A stretch of 64,000 nucleotides of DNA from Oceanispirochaeta sp963676905. GTDB lineage: Bacteria > Spirochaetota > Spirochaetia > DSM-2461. This document shows positions 1 to 7,763 of this stretch, one piece after another (the first letter of the stretch is position 1; each line of letters starts with the position of its first letter). The DNA lies in the NCBI GenBank assembly GCA_963676905.2, contig CAXXVE010000001.1:2170001-2234000 (forward strand), written 5' to 3'. A program made the position numbers and the translations under genes. The notes beneath the pieces were generated by a model. It saw only the letters and a list, made by a program, of their open reading frames with translations, was not told the DNA's origin and searched no databases.

Positions 1-2
1 AG

Positions 3-704
3 TTCAGTACAACACTGAAGAAGGGTGAGCACGAGTTTGAAAAGATCCTCCCCAACCTGATGAAGAATCCCAAGAAGGAGATCCCCGGACGTCTGGCTTT
101 CAAGCTTTACGATACCTTCGGATTTCCCCTTGAGCTGACCGAAGAACTCGCTGCGGAGCACGGCATGAGTGTTGACCGTGAAGGGTTTGAGGCCGCCTTC
201 AAGAAGCACCAGGAAGCCTCCAAGAAGGGTGCCGACAAGGTCTTCAAGGGAGGTCTGGCAGACCACTCAGAAATGACTACCCGCTACCATACAGCAACAC
301 ATATGCTCCACGAGGCTCTCAAGAGAGTTCTTGGTGATCATGTAGAGCAGAAGGGAAGCAATATCACCGAAGACCGTCTGCGCTTCGACTTCTCCCATCC
401 CGAGAAGATGACCCCCGAAGAGATCAAAACCGTTGAGGATCTGGTTAACGCCGAGATTCAGAAGAACCACCCCGTGACCATGAAGACAATGACTGTGGAA
501 GAGGCCAAAGAGCTTGGCGCCAGAGCCCTGTTCTCCTCCAAATACGGTGAGCAGGTCAAGGTTTACTTTATTGGAGACTACTCCATCGAAGTCTGCGGCG
601 GACCCCATATTGAAAACACTTCCGAACTCGGAAAGTTCGTTATCAAGAAGGAACAGTCCTCCTCAAGGGGAGTCAGAAGAATCAAGGCCGTTCTCGAGTC
701 CTGA
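3..704 (+). CDS. alaS: Alanyl-tRNA synthetase, C-terminal part (5' end outside window)
   Basis: This reading frame is open from the window edge to the stop, so only the last roughly 233 residues are present. They contain the second additional/editing domain of AlaRS: the HTATH motif and the later CGGPH motif supply the HxxxH and CxxxH zinc ligands that hydrolyse mischarged Ser/Gly-tRNA-Ala. The protein ends just after the SSSRGVRRIKA segment, where most bacterial AlaRS continue for over 200 residues into the DHHA1/C-Ala domain. The short form is known in spirochaetes such as Treponema and Borrelia, so the end is probably natural rather than a truncation. A strong terminator follows directly. 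Function is certain; the absence of C-Ala is seen directly. Confidence 0.95.
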   Translation, partial: FSTTLKKGEHEFEKILPNLMKNPKKEIPGRLAFKLYDTFGFPLELTEELAAEHGMSVDREGFEAAFKKHQEASKKGADKVFKGGLADHSEMTTRYHTATHMLHEALKRVLGDHVEQKGSNITEDRLRFDFSHPEKMTPEEIKTVEDLVNAEIQKNHPVTMKTMTVEEAKELGARALFSSKYGEQVKVYFIGDYSIEVCGGPHIENTSELGKFVIKKEQSSSRGVRRIKAVLES

Positions 705-725
705 TATCTTTCCGCTCTTCTGAAT

Positions 726-771
726 AAAAAAGCCGTCCTGCAGAGCTTCTGCAATGGGACGGCTTTTTTTT
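726..771 (+). terminator. Rho-independent terminator after alaS
   Basis: GCCGTCC and GGACGGC arms, extended by an inner TGCAG/CTGCA stem and followed by eight Ts, lie 22 bases past the alaS stop. A-rich sequence before the stem would allow some activity on the other strand. Confidence 0.9.
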
Positions 772-831
772 AGCTTGATCTTAATGGTTCAGGTGCGGGG
801 CTTCTTCGTTCTGTCAATCTCCTGAGTTTCT

Positions 832-856
832 AATCACTACAATAAATGTAGTGATT
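832..856. repeat. Perfect 9-bp inverted repeat, possible operator
   Basis: Arms AATCACTAC and GTAGTGATT flank a 7-base AT-rich loop. There is no U tract on either strand, so it is not an obvious terminator. It lies between the alaS terminator and the 3' end of the convergent yccF gene. A protein-binding dyad is possible; no known operator is matched exactly. Confidence 0.5.
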
Positions 857-910
857 GTGCCACCATGAAAAGAGAGGGACCGATATTGAATGGGGGAGTG
901 GAGAGGGATA

Positions 911-1273
911 TCAGTAAATTTCAGCACCGAAGGGGATCAGCGAGAGTCCTGCAAGCTTGAAGTGCTGCCTTCCCAGGGGGATGCCGATTATTGTGATTGA
1001 AAAGATGATTCCGAAGAAGAGGTGGGTGATGCACAGCTCCCAGCCGAGAAAGATGATCCAGATCACATTGGCAAGGGCTCCCGAAACACCGAAGCGTCCC
1101 AGTTTCACTTCCTTTCCGAAGGGGGCCAGAACCATGCCTCCAATTTTGAAGCACTGAATTCCGAAGGGGATTCCTATGATTGTGAGGCAGCAGAGTATTC
1201 CCGCTGCCAGCCAGCCTATTGCGCTGACAAGGCCTCCGAAAATCAGCCAGAAAAGATTACCCAGAAAACTCAT
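911..1273 (-). CDS. yccF: YccF family inner-membrane protein
   Basis: A 120-residue, almost entirely hydrophobic protein with the internal duplication of the YccF (DUF307) family: the pattern IIGIPFGIQCFKIG in the first half recurs as IIGIPLGRQHFKLAG in the second, each after a predicted membrane segment, and APFGKEV/IPFGAEI closes each half. The biochemical role of YccF is not established. The ATG is preceded by an AAGGAG ribosome-binding site. The gene stands alone and is followed by the inverted repeat near position 844. Confidence 0.9.
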   Translation of the reverse strand: MSFLGNLFWLIFGGLVSAIGWLAAGILCCLTIIGIPFGIQCFKIGGMVLAPFGKEVKLGRFGVSGALANVIWIIFLGWELCITHLFFGIIFSITIIGIPLGRQHFKLAGLSLIPFGAEIY

Positions 1274-1305
1274 GCAGAACTCCTTTTAGTCTGTTATTTC
1301 CCGAT

Positions 1306-1331
1306 AAAAAAAGGCCGTCCGCCGGACAGCC
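1306..1331 (-). terminator. Terminator of the TPR gene
   Basis: On the minus strand a GGCTGTCCG/CGGACGGCC stem with a single-base loop and one G-U pair is followed by seven Ts, about 25 bases beyond the stop of the minus-strand TPR gene. Confidence 0.85.
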
Positions 1332-1356
1332 CCTTTACTTGCAGAACCTGACGGAT

Positions 1357-2502
1357 CTACAGCTTGTCTTTAAGATCCATCATTCTGTCTATGACTCTGC
1401 TGTTCTTGATGCCCAGTTTGAGGAACTGTGAGAGTATCTCCATAGCCTCTTCCAGGTCTCCCTCTTTCTCGTAGCACTCTGCGGCTTCCAGATAGAGGCG
1501 GTAGTTTCTGGGATCATTGCTTATAAGGTCCTTCAGAGAGGTTATGGCATCCTGATAGTTGCCCTTCTCCTTGTTGATCATGGCAAGGCCGAGAATGGCA
1601 TAGGTATCAAATTCAATATTCAGAGCCTTGCGGTAGTAGTCCTCAGCGCTCTCCTCTTCTCCGATATTTCTGTAGGCATCCCCTGCACGGGTCAGAATAA
1701 CCTTGTTTTTTCTGTCCAGCTCCAGAATCTTGTTCCAGTAGACAAGGGACTTCTCCTGCTGGTTCATACCTCTGTAGCAGTCAGCCAGCCCGAAAAGGGC
1801 ATAGAAGTTGTTGGGCTGCATCTTGAGGGCTTCCAGAAAGTAGGGGACTCCCTTATCAAAGGTTTTGAGCTTGCGGTGGCAGTTTCCAAGGGATGTCAGT
1901 ACTCTGATGTCCACATGACCCCGGCTGATCTCAAGCATACGCTCCCAGTAACCCAGGGCATCTTTATACTCTTTGAAATCATAGTAGAGGTGGCCCAGGC
2001 CGATGATGGCATAGGAGTTGTTTTCCTCCATCTTGAGGACTTTCTGGTAGAGTTCGAAGGAACGTTTGAAATTGCGCACCTTTCTGTAGGCGTCGGCTAT
2101 CCGTGTAAGGACTGTAATATTTCTGTCATCATGGAGGAGGTATTCCTCCCATATATCAATGGCCCGGTTGTACTGGTTCATGGCTTTGTAGCAGTCAGCC
2201 AGACCGAATAGTGCATAGTTGTTGCCGGGATGGGAATCGAGGCATCTCTGGTAGTAGACTACGGCATCCTTGAATTTCCGTTCTTTCCGGAAACAGTCTC
2301 CCATACCCACAAGGGCATAGTTGTTGCCAGTGTCCATACTAAGTATCTTGTCGAAGGACTGTCGTGCTCTTTCTGTGAGATTTTCTTTCAGCAGCTGGTA
2401 GCCACGCTTCGAAAGCTCGGAAATTTCATTCAGAGCATCCTCTCCAGGTTCCTCTGACAAACCTTTGGTCAATTCATCCAGACTCAGCTTGTCTTGTGAC
2501 AT
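1357..2502 (-). CDS. Cytoplasmic tetratricopeptide-repeat protein
   Basis: A 381-residue protein made of about ten consecutive TPR units from roughly residue 30 to the end, with no signal peptide or membrane segment, so probably a cytoplasmic scaffold. Repeats are unusually alike: NNYALFGLADCYK near residue 96 recurs as NNFYALFGLADCYR near residue 232, and NNSYAIIGLGHLY and FDTYAILGLAM have the same layout. It lies 24 bases downstream of the 110-residue gene on the same strand and probably shares its transcript. The ligand is unknown. Conserved spirochaete TPR proteins of this type exist, but no specific function can be assigned. Confidence 0.85.
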   Translation of the reverse strand: MSQDKLSLDELTKGLSEEPGEDALNEISELSKRGYQLLKENLTERARQSFDKILSMDTGNNYALVGMGDCFRKERKFKDAVVYYQRCLDSHPGNNYALFGLADCYKAMNQYNRAIDIWEEYLLHDDRNITVLTRIADAYRKVRNFKRSFELYQKVLKMEENNSYAIIGLGHLYYDFKEYKDALGYWERMLEISRGHVDIRVLTSLGNCHRKLKTFDKGVPYFLEALKMQPNNFYALFGLADCYRGMNQQEKSLVYWNKILELDRKNKVILTRAGDAYRNIGEEESAEDYYRKALNIEFDTYAILGLAMINKEKGNYQDAITSLKDLISNDPRNYRLYLEAAECYEKEGDLEEAMEILSQFLKLGIKNSRVIDRMMDLKDKL

Positions 2503-2526
2503 TTTAAAATTCCTTAACTACTTTTA

Positions 2527-2859
2527 TTACTTGTGTTCAAGCCACTGACGAACAATATGCGCCATCTTCTCTGCGATCATATCCACCTTATCCTGGGCGG
2601 GAGCCGCCTTGTACATCCTCAATGCTTCCAGTGCATTGTTGTGGTTGTAGTAGTAATCTCCCACACGGATCAGGCCGTCGGTATACCCGATGGTTATAAA
2701 AATTCGTCCGGCTGTCTCAATGTCACCCTCATTGAAAAGTTGATTTCCCTTACGCATAAGTATCACTTTTCTCTCAGGGCTGAGGGGTATTCCGCCTGAC
2801 TCCGGAACTTTTATAAAGCCCTCTTCAGGTATCAGATCAAGAATTTCACGCCTCTTCAT
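2527..2859 (-). CDS. Conserved hypothetical protein (110 aa)
   Basis: No family recognised. The protein is soluble and mainly helical, beginning MKRREILDLIPEEGFIKVP, with a central segment (residues 40-85) that resembles a single TPR-like helical hairpin and a C-terminal HIVRQWLEH. It is first in a two-gene operon with the large TPR protein, suggesting the two act together. There is no Shine-Dalgarno sequence; a near-consensus promoter sits only 12 bases upstream of the ATG, so the mRNA leader would be about 5 nt. An alternative internal start at Met36 cannot be excluded. Confidence 0.7.
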   Translation of the reverse strand: MKRREILDLIPEEGFIKVPESGGIPLSPERKVILMRKGNQLFNEGDIETAGRIFITIGYTDGLIRVGDYYYNHNNALEALRMYKAAPAQDKVDMIAEKMAHIVRQWLEHK

Positions 2860-2871
2860 CTTGCTACCACT

Positions 2872-2900
2872 ATTATAAGAGCAAAAATAACAGTTTTCAA
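2872..2900 (-). promoter_or_regulatory. Sigma-70-type promoter for the 110-aa/TPR operon
   Basis: On the minus strand TTGAAA, a 17-base spacer and a perfect TATAAT precede the gene. The -10 element ends 12 bases before the ATG, predicting a near-leaderless transcript. Confidence 0.7.
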
Positions 2901-2926
2901 TAAAAAGTAAACATTAAGTGCTTTAA

Positions 2927-3505
2927 TTAGATCATCCCTTTTGTAGACATTCCGGAACTGCTGTTTCCGGCAGGTTGAAATGACTGAAACAGGGCTCTAC
3001 CCAGGGCTTTGAAGAGGGCCTCAGCCATATGGTGGCTGTTCTCTCCGTAACGGCAGAGGGCATGAATATTCAGTCCCCCCCTGTTGGCAAGAGCCTGGAG
3101 AAATTCCTTTATGAGAAAGAAATCGAAGTTGCCGGCACTCATCTGCGGCCAGTCGGCCTGCAGCACCAGATAGGGTCTGCGGCAGACATCTATTGTCACT
3201 TCCGACAGGGCATCGTCCATGGGTATCACAGAGTGCCCGTACCGGGCCACGGCTCCTGTCTCTTCAAAGCACTGCATCAGGGCGTCTCCGAGTACAAGTC
3301 CGGTGTCCTCTATAAGGTGGTGGGGGTCAACCTCGATATCTCCCTTCGCTTGGACCTTGAGGGTAAATCCGCCGTGGAATGCCATGGCGTTGAGCATGTG
3401 GTCGAAAAAGGGAAGACCCGTATCCAGAGAGACCGAGGGGCCCCCCAGCATATCGAGTTCGAGGTGGATGGATGTTTCCTTTGTCTCTCTGTTTATACTG
3501 ATCAT
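2927..3505 (-). CDS. hisB: Imidazoleglycerol-phosphate dehydratase
   Basis: Sixth step of histidine synthesis: dehydration of imidazoleglycerol phosphate to imidazole-acetol phosphate. At 192 residues it is the monofunctional form, without the phosphatase domain found in enterobacteria. The two metal-binding repeats are present: HHLIEDTGLVLGDAL near residue 61 and SHHMAEALFKALGRAL near residue 157, together with the N-terminal FFDHMLNAMAFHG helix. It starts 3 bases after hisG and is the last gene of a hisZ-hisG-hisB operon. The other histidine genes are not in the window. Confidence 0.97.
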   Translation of the reverse strand: MISINRETKETSIHLELDMLGGPSVSLDTGLPFFDHMLNAMAFHGGFTLKVQAKGDIEVDPHHLIEDTGLVLGDALMQCFEETGAVARYGHSVIPMDDALSEVTIDVCRRPYLVLQADWPQMSAGNFDFFLIKEFLQALANRGGLNIHALCRYGENSHHMAEALFKALGRALFQSFQPAGNSSSGMSTKGMI

Positions 3506-3508
3506 GTT

Positions 3509-4126
3509 CTAGTCCTCCCGGATCTGCTCTATGAATCTGTTGATCGCCTTATAGTGGATCTTGTAGTAGGCAGGGTTGGCGATGAGATGAACCTTAATGT
3601 CATGGAGTTTCTGGAACACCTCAAGGTTGTTGGCCTTCAGAGTGCTACCGGTCTCCACAAGGTCGACGATGCAGGGTGCCAGTCCGAGAACCGGTGCCAG
3701 CTCGACGCTGCCGTTGAGTTTTATGATCTTTACAGGAATCCCCTGCTCATGGAAGTAGCGTCTTGTCATCTCAGTGTAGCTCGTGGCGATTGTAAGAGGG
3801 CCGTCGATCTTGTCCATTGAGAAGCCCTTCAGTCCCGCAAGGCTCAGGGACGTTCCTCCGAAGGAGAAGGGCAGGAGTTTATGGAAGTGGTGACCCGATT
3901 CCAGAATCACATCCTCACCGCAGACACCCATGCCGGCTATGCCGTGGGCCACGTAGGTGGGAAGATCACTGTTCTTGACAAGATAAATCTTGAGGTTTTC
4001 CTCTTTGTCATAGGCGACAAGTTTCCGCTTCTCAAATTCAAAAAATATTCCCTTGGTTTCAAAGTGCTTCTGCACTCTCTCGTAAAGGCGTCCCTTGGGC
4101 AGGGCTATAGTCAGGGGGGTACTCAT
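3509..4126 (-). CDS. hisG: ATP phosphoribosyltransferase, short form
   Basis: Catalytic subunit of the first histidine-pathway enzyme, joining ATP and PRPP. At 205 residues it lacks the C-terminal regulatory ACT-like domain of long HisG, so it depends on HisZ, whose gene lies directly upstream. Recognisable features are the N-terminal IALPKGRLYE, AGMGVCGEDVI and the PRPP-loop-like region PCIVDLVETGSTLKANNL near residue 155. Its ATG overlaps the hisZ stop (TGATG), indicating translational coupling and matching a stoichiometric HisZ-HisG complex. Confidence 0.97.
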   Translation of the reverse strand: MSTPLTIALPKGRLYERVQKHFETKGIFFEFEKRKLVAYDKEENLKIYLVKNSDLPTYVAHGIAGMGVCGEDVILESGHHFHKLLPFSFGGTSLSLAGLKGFSMDKIDGPLTIATSYTEMTRRYFHEQGIPVKIIKLNGSVELAPVLGLAPCIVDLVETGSTLKANNLEVFQKLHDIKVHLIANPAYYKIHYKAINRFIEQIRED

Positions 4127-5208
4127 CAGATATTTCCTTCTCTTACTTTCTTCAGTTTCTCAGCTGCTGTCACTCCCTCGTCATGTCCGGAATTTCCGGG
4201 AAAGCGAGCAATGCCTATGGTGCTCAGTTTCTCCAGCTTTCTCAGAAAGAGGGAGAATCCGACGGAAGAGGCTGGTTTGGAGCCGTCGTAGCCGAAATGG
4301 TCCAGAAGTCCGTCATACCGTCCGCCCGAGGCTACTGCCGTGCCGCAGCCTTCTGTGTAGGCATTGAATACGATTCCCGCATAGTAGGCCTGGTCTCCTG
4401 TTTCCGAGAGGTCAATGTTGAAGAACCCTTCCAGTCCCTCCACCTCGGCCCATCCGTCACAGAGGGACTTGAGGTAGTCCAGAGAGGGCTTCAGGGCTCC
4501 CTCCATAAGGACTTCCCATTTTCCAAGTTCTGCGGTGAACTCTTCGGCAGAGCCAATAAAAAGGAGAAGCCGGCAGAGTTCTGCGGCGTCATCTTTTCTG
4601 TAGACCTTGCCAAGGGCCTTTCTGATCTGGATCTCTTCCCGGGTCTGGAGAGATTTCTTAAGAAGTTCTCCATCCTCGGGGCTGAGGGAGCCGGAAATGG
4701 TTTTAAACAGATCTGTTGAGCCCACATGGATGCGGCTCTCGGGAAGTCCGAGGCTCTTCATCAGTTCTGCAAGCATATAGAGGACTTCAAGGTCTCCCTC
4801 ACGGCCGGGTTTTCCGATAAGTTCACAGCCGGCCTGAAAAAACTCATGGCTGCTGATGTCCTCATGGTCCTGATAGCGGAGGATGGAATCGGAGTAGTAG
4901 ACTCTCAAAGGGAGTTCCTTTTCACTGAGGATCATTCCCATCTGGCGGGCCAGAAAGAGGGTAATATCGCTTCTGAGCATCAGAAGATCCCCTTCCCTGT
5001 CGATGAGTTTATAACTCTGTTCTTCCAGACGGCTGTCCAGAAGGCTTCTGTAGTTGTCGTAAAAATCGAATACCGGTGTCTGCACGGGAAGATATCCCCA
5101 CTCTTCGCACATATCTTCCATATGCCGCAGGATCTTCCGGTGTCTGAAAGTTTCTTCCAGATAGAGAGATTCAGTTCCCTGTGGTATCCGCAGCAGATTG
5201 TTTTTCAT
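4126..5208 (-). CDS. hisZ: ATP phosphoribosyltransferase regulatory subunit
   Basis: A histidyl-tRNA-synthetase paralogue of 360 residues lacking the anticodon-binding domain. It keeps class II synthetase motif 2 (LRVYYSDSILRYQD near residue 100) and the motif 3-like GGRYDGLLDHFG near residue 290, but not tRNA charging function; in known systems HisZ binds short HisG and confers histidine feedback inhibition. The ATG is preceded by a GGAG ribosome-binding site. It heads the hisZGB operon. Confusion with hisS is unlikely given its length and the adjacent short hisG. Confidence 0.93.
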   Translation of the reverse strand: MKNNLLRIPQGTESLYLEETFRHRKILRHMEDMCEEWGYLPVQTPVFDFYDNYRSLLDSRLEEQSYKLIDREGDLLMLRSDITLFLARQMGMILSEKELPLRVYYSDSILRYQDHEDISSHEFFQAGCELIGKPGREGDLEVLYMLAELMKSLGLPESRIHVGSTDLFKTISGSLSPEDGELLKKSLQTREEIQIRKALGKVYRKDDAAELCRLLLFIGSAEEFTAELGKWEVLMEGALKPSLDYLKSLCDGWAEVEGLEGFFNIDLSETGDQAYYAGIVFNAYTEGCGTAVASGGRYDGLLDHFGYDGSKPASSVGFSLFLRKLEKLSTIGIARFPGNSGHDEGVTAAEKLKKVREGNI

Positions 5209-5259
5209 TTACATTTCTCCAAATTGTTATGGCAGCAGTATAGTATTAATCAAGCCATT

Positions 5260-5281
5260 AAAAAAACCCCATATTCAGGGT
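5260..5281 (-). terminator. Weak terminator after the LysM amidase
   Basis: On the minus strand a short ACCC/GGGT stem with an 8-base loop is followed by seven Ts. It separates the amidase stop from the his operon. The stem is only 4 bp, so termination may be partial. Confidence 0.45.
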
Positions 5282-5335
5282 ATCCGTGATCACCGCAACT
5301 CGCTTTGTATGGATTTAAGGGCCTGTCAGAGCCTC

Positions 5336-7015
5336 TCAGCGCAGGTAGGAGACAATTCCCCTTACAATACGGTCGGCATCATCCTGCCGGAGCTCCTCGT
5401 TTCGAATGGCCCATGAATTGTTCGTGTAGGCCAGATTTCTGACTTCAACAAGCACCGCTGCTCCGGCGGGGTTGTTGTTCAGAACCCTTACTTCCTGGGG
5501 GCGGCTGGCGGAACCCTGTCCCATATAACGGCTCATCTCATCCGCCAGGTCTTCCGAGGCATTTCCCTCCTCCGACGGATGGAAGAGGACCCGGGAGCCC
5601 TCTCCGTCACCGGGGTTGTTGTCGGCATGGATACTTACAAAGATACTCTTTCTTTTCCGTACTCCCTGGAGGAACTCACCGGTTACGACCTTTCTCTGGT
5701 CCAGTCCCCAGGCATTCCCTACGGGCCAGACGCTGTAGCGGTTAAGAGAGTTTATTTTCCGGCTGTTGTAGACTTCGTTTTTCTCATTAACAAAGGTAAG
5801 GGAGGCGTCTGTGGTGGTCCGGATCGTATTGGTGGGGCTGATCACAGTCATATGGACATCGGCGCCGTGGCGGATCAGGTCCCTGTAGACTCTGAGGGCA
5901 ATGTCATAACAGTACTCATCCTCAACAACATAGACTTTGTTTCCAAGGCCGTCCCGGCTCTCAACAATGGCGCCGGGGTCCAGACCGCCGTGACCTGGAT
6001 CCAGAACAACTGTGTACCCTCTGAGGCTGCTGCTCAGGGGGGGGAGGCTTCTTGCGGCTTCTTCAAAGTCTCTTATAAGGACCGATGCCCTGCTGTAGTT
6101 ATCCTCAGGGTCCTTCAGGTCCTCTTCGAAGTAGTTCCTCGAGGGCTGGGTACGCAGGCGGGTGGGATTTGAGATGTACAGGGGAGCCGTGCTTATGGAA
6201 GCCAGCCTGACGCTGTTCTCTTCGGTCTCCTTTGCTGTTTCCGCAGGCCGGGCGGCGGGAGTCGGCGGCGCGGGGTTTCCGGTTGCGGCGGAGGAGGGGG
6301 ACAGGGTAATCCTTTCGGCGTCGGTGAGCTCCAGTACAACGGGATAGAGCTGCAGCTCCGCACCCTTTCTGAGAACATCCAAAGAGAGGCCGTTCCAGCT
6401 TTTCAGATCGTCCAGGGAGAGTTCATACCGGGAGGCAATCTTCCAGAGGGAGTCCCCCTGTTCCACAGTAACGGTCTGGGGTCTTGATGATGTAAGGCTT
6501 ATGAGCTGGCCTATGCGGAGGCCTCCGCCCTCAAGGCCGTTGATCTGTTTGAGGCGGTCCTGGGATATATTGAATTTCAGAGAGATCCAGCTCAGGGTAT
6601 CTCCGCTTCTGACGGTCCAGCTCTCTCCCTGACGGGGGGGGCGGATCAGCTGAAGTTCCTGCCCGATCCTGAGATTCGAGTCCTTCATGCGGTTCAGAGA
6701 GATCAGCTTCTCCTGGGGAATGCCGTAGCGGATGGATATGGCTGACAGGGTATCACCGGGACGGACTGTATGTGTGTCGGGGTAGAGAGGGGGAATCCTA
6801 AGTTCCTCACCCTTGTAGAGGATGTCTCTGTTAAGGTTGTTGAAGCTTTTAAGCTCCTCAATGGAACATCCGTACTGCAAGGCCAGTAGGGTAAGACTTT
6901 CACCCGGAGCCACCTTGTGCACAGTTTCAAAGGCGCTCAGGCCTCCGATGCACAGAGTCAGCAGGCTGATTGTCAGGATGACGGATAGCAGGGGTCTTCT
7001 GATAATGGAGCTCAT
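5336..7015 (-). CDS. N-acetylmuramoyl-L-alanine amidase with four LysM domains
   Basis: A 559-residue secreted cell-wall hydrolase that would cleave the amide bond between MurNAc and the stem peptide. Residues 1-29 form a signal peptide ending near LSAFE. Four LysM peptidoglycan-binding domains follow (about 31-75, 80-124, 131-175, 180-224; signatures APGESLTLLALQYG, RPGDTLSAISIRYG, RSGDTLSWISLKFN and EQGDSLWKIASRYE), then a Pro/Ala-rich linker. The C-terminal Amidase_3 domain has the zinc ligands in LDPGHGG, a Glu in VEDEY and the His of SIHADNN, plus the catalytic Glu region VLVEVRNLAY. The ATG follows AAGGAG. It probably works in cell separation or periplasmic wall turnover. Confidence 0.95.
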   Translation of the reverse strand: MSSIIRRPLLSVILTISLLTLCIGGLSAFETVHKVAPGESLTLLALQYGCSIEELKSFNNLNRDILYKGEELRIPPLYPDTHTVRPGDTLSAISIRYGIPQEKLISLNRMKDSNLRIGQELQLIRPPRQGESWTVRSGDTLSWISLKFNISQDRLKQINGLEGGGLRIGQLISLTSSRPQTVTVEQGDSLWKIASRYELSLDDLKSWNGLSLDVLRKGAELQLYPVVLELTDAERITLSPSSAATGNPAPPTPAARPAETAKETEENSVRLASISTAPLYISNPTRLRTQPSRNYFEEDLKDPEDNYSRASVLIRDFEEAARSLPPLSSSLRGYTVVLDPGHGGLDPGAIVESRDGLGNKVYVVEDEYCYDIALRVYRDLIRHGADVHMTVISPTNTIRTTTDASLTFVNEKNEVYNSRKINSLNRYSVWPVGNAWGLDQRKVVTGEFLQGVRKRKSIFVSIHADNNPGDGEGSRVLFHPSEEGNASEDLADEMSRYMGQGSASRPQEVRVLNNNPAGAAVLVEVRNLAYTNNSWAIRNEELRQDDADRIVRGIVSYLR

Positions 7016-7150
7016 ACTCCTTTATCGAAAAAAAAGAGGGGATGTCTTAGAGAAAGATGAAAGGGATTTTCATTGTTTTAAGGTTTTCTCCCCCGCCCCG
7101 GCTGTCTTGCCCGCCGGAGAGCCGGGTGATGGCAGCGGGACGGGAGGGAA

Positions 7151-7681
7151 TCAGTCTCTTGTATAGAAGATCAGCTTGGAACGGCCGTACTCTCTCAGGT
7201 CATACTGTCTCAGGCTGCCGAGGTTTTCGGGGAAACTCTCCTCTCCGGGATAGTGCATCGTCAGGGTGCCTCCCTTCTTCACTATGCCAGTGGATTCACA
7301 GAGCTCCAGTACCTTGAGCTTGCCGTCCATGGGGAAGGGCGGATCCAGATGAACAAAGTCGTACTCGTTGTCAAAGCGCTTCAGATATTTCTCTGCGGGC
7401 ATAAGGAAAAGCTTAATCTCTGTCTCTACCCAGTCTATATTTTCATAGATTGTCTTTTTTTTTATAAAGTCCTTCTCCACCAGATGAACCGGTTCCGCTC
7501 CCCTGGAGGCGGCTTCTATACCCACGGAGCCGGAGCCCGAAAAGATATCCAGAAAGGAGAGGCCGTCCATGGGGCCGAGGATGGAAAACATGGACTCCCT
7601 CATTCTGTCCATGGCGGGGCGGATAATCCCCTTGGGGCATTTTATGGTTCTGCCGTTGTAGCGGCCGCCTGTGACTCTCAT
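7151..7681 (-). CDS. rsmD: 16S rRNA (guanine-966-N2)-methyltransferase
   Basis: RsmD methylates G966 of 16S rRNA in the assembling 30S subunit. The 176-residue protein begins with the typical MRVTGGRYNGRTIKCP and RPAMDRMRESMFSIL, then has SAM motif I (LDIFSGSGSVGIEA, residues 44-57) and the N6/N2-methylase motif DPPF at 113-116. Length is normal for the family. It follows recG on the minus strand with a gap of about 80 bases, a common neighbourhood in bacteria. The about 135-base gap to the amidase contains only an unremarkable GC-rich hairpin. Confidence 0.95.
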   Translation of the reverse strand: MRVTGGRYNGRTIKCPKGIIRPAMDRMRESMFSILGPMDGLSFLDIFSGSGSVGIEAASRGAEPVHLVEKDFIKKKTIYENIDWVETEIKLFLMPAEKYLKRFDNEYDFVHLDPPFPMDGKLKVLELCESTGIVKKGGTLTMHYPGEESFPENLGSLRQYDLREYGRSKLIFYTRD

Positions 7682-7763
7682 ATATCTCTCCTGTTATCCG
7701 GCAAATTGCCGGTACTGCATTTTCTGTCTGTTGCCCCGGGCAGCGGGGATGTCCCGGACCGGA

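Noticed and set aside
7097..7126. CCCGGCT/AGCCGGG hairpin between rsmD and the amidase gene, as a terminator
   Set aside because: 16-base loop and no T tract in the direction of transcription.
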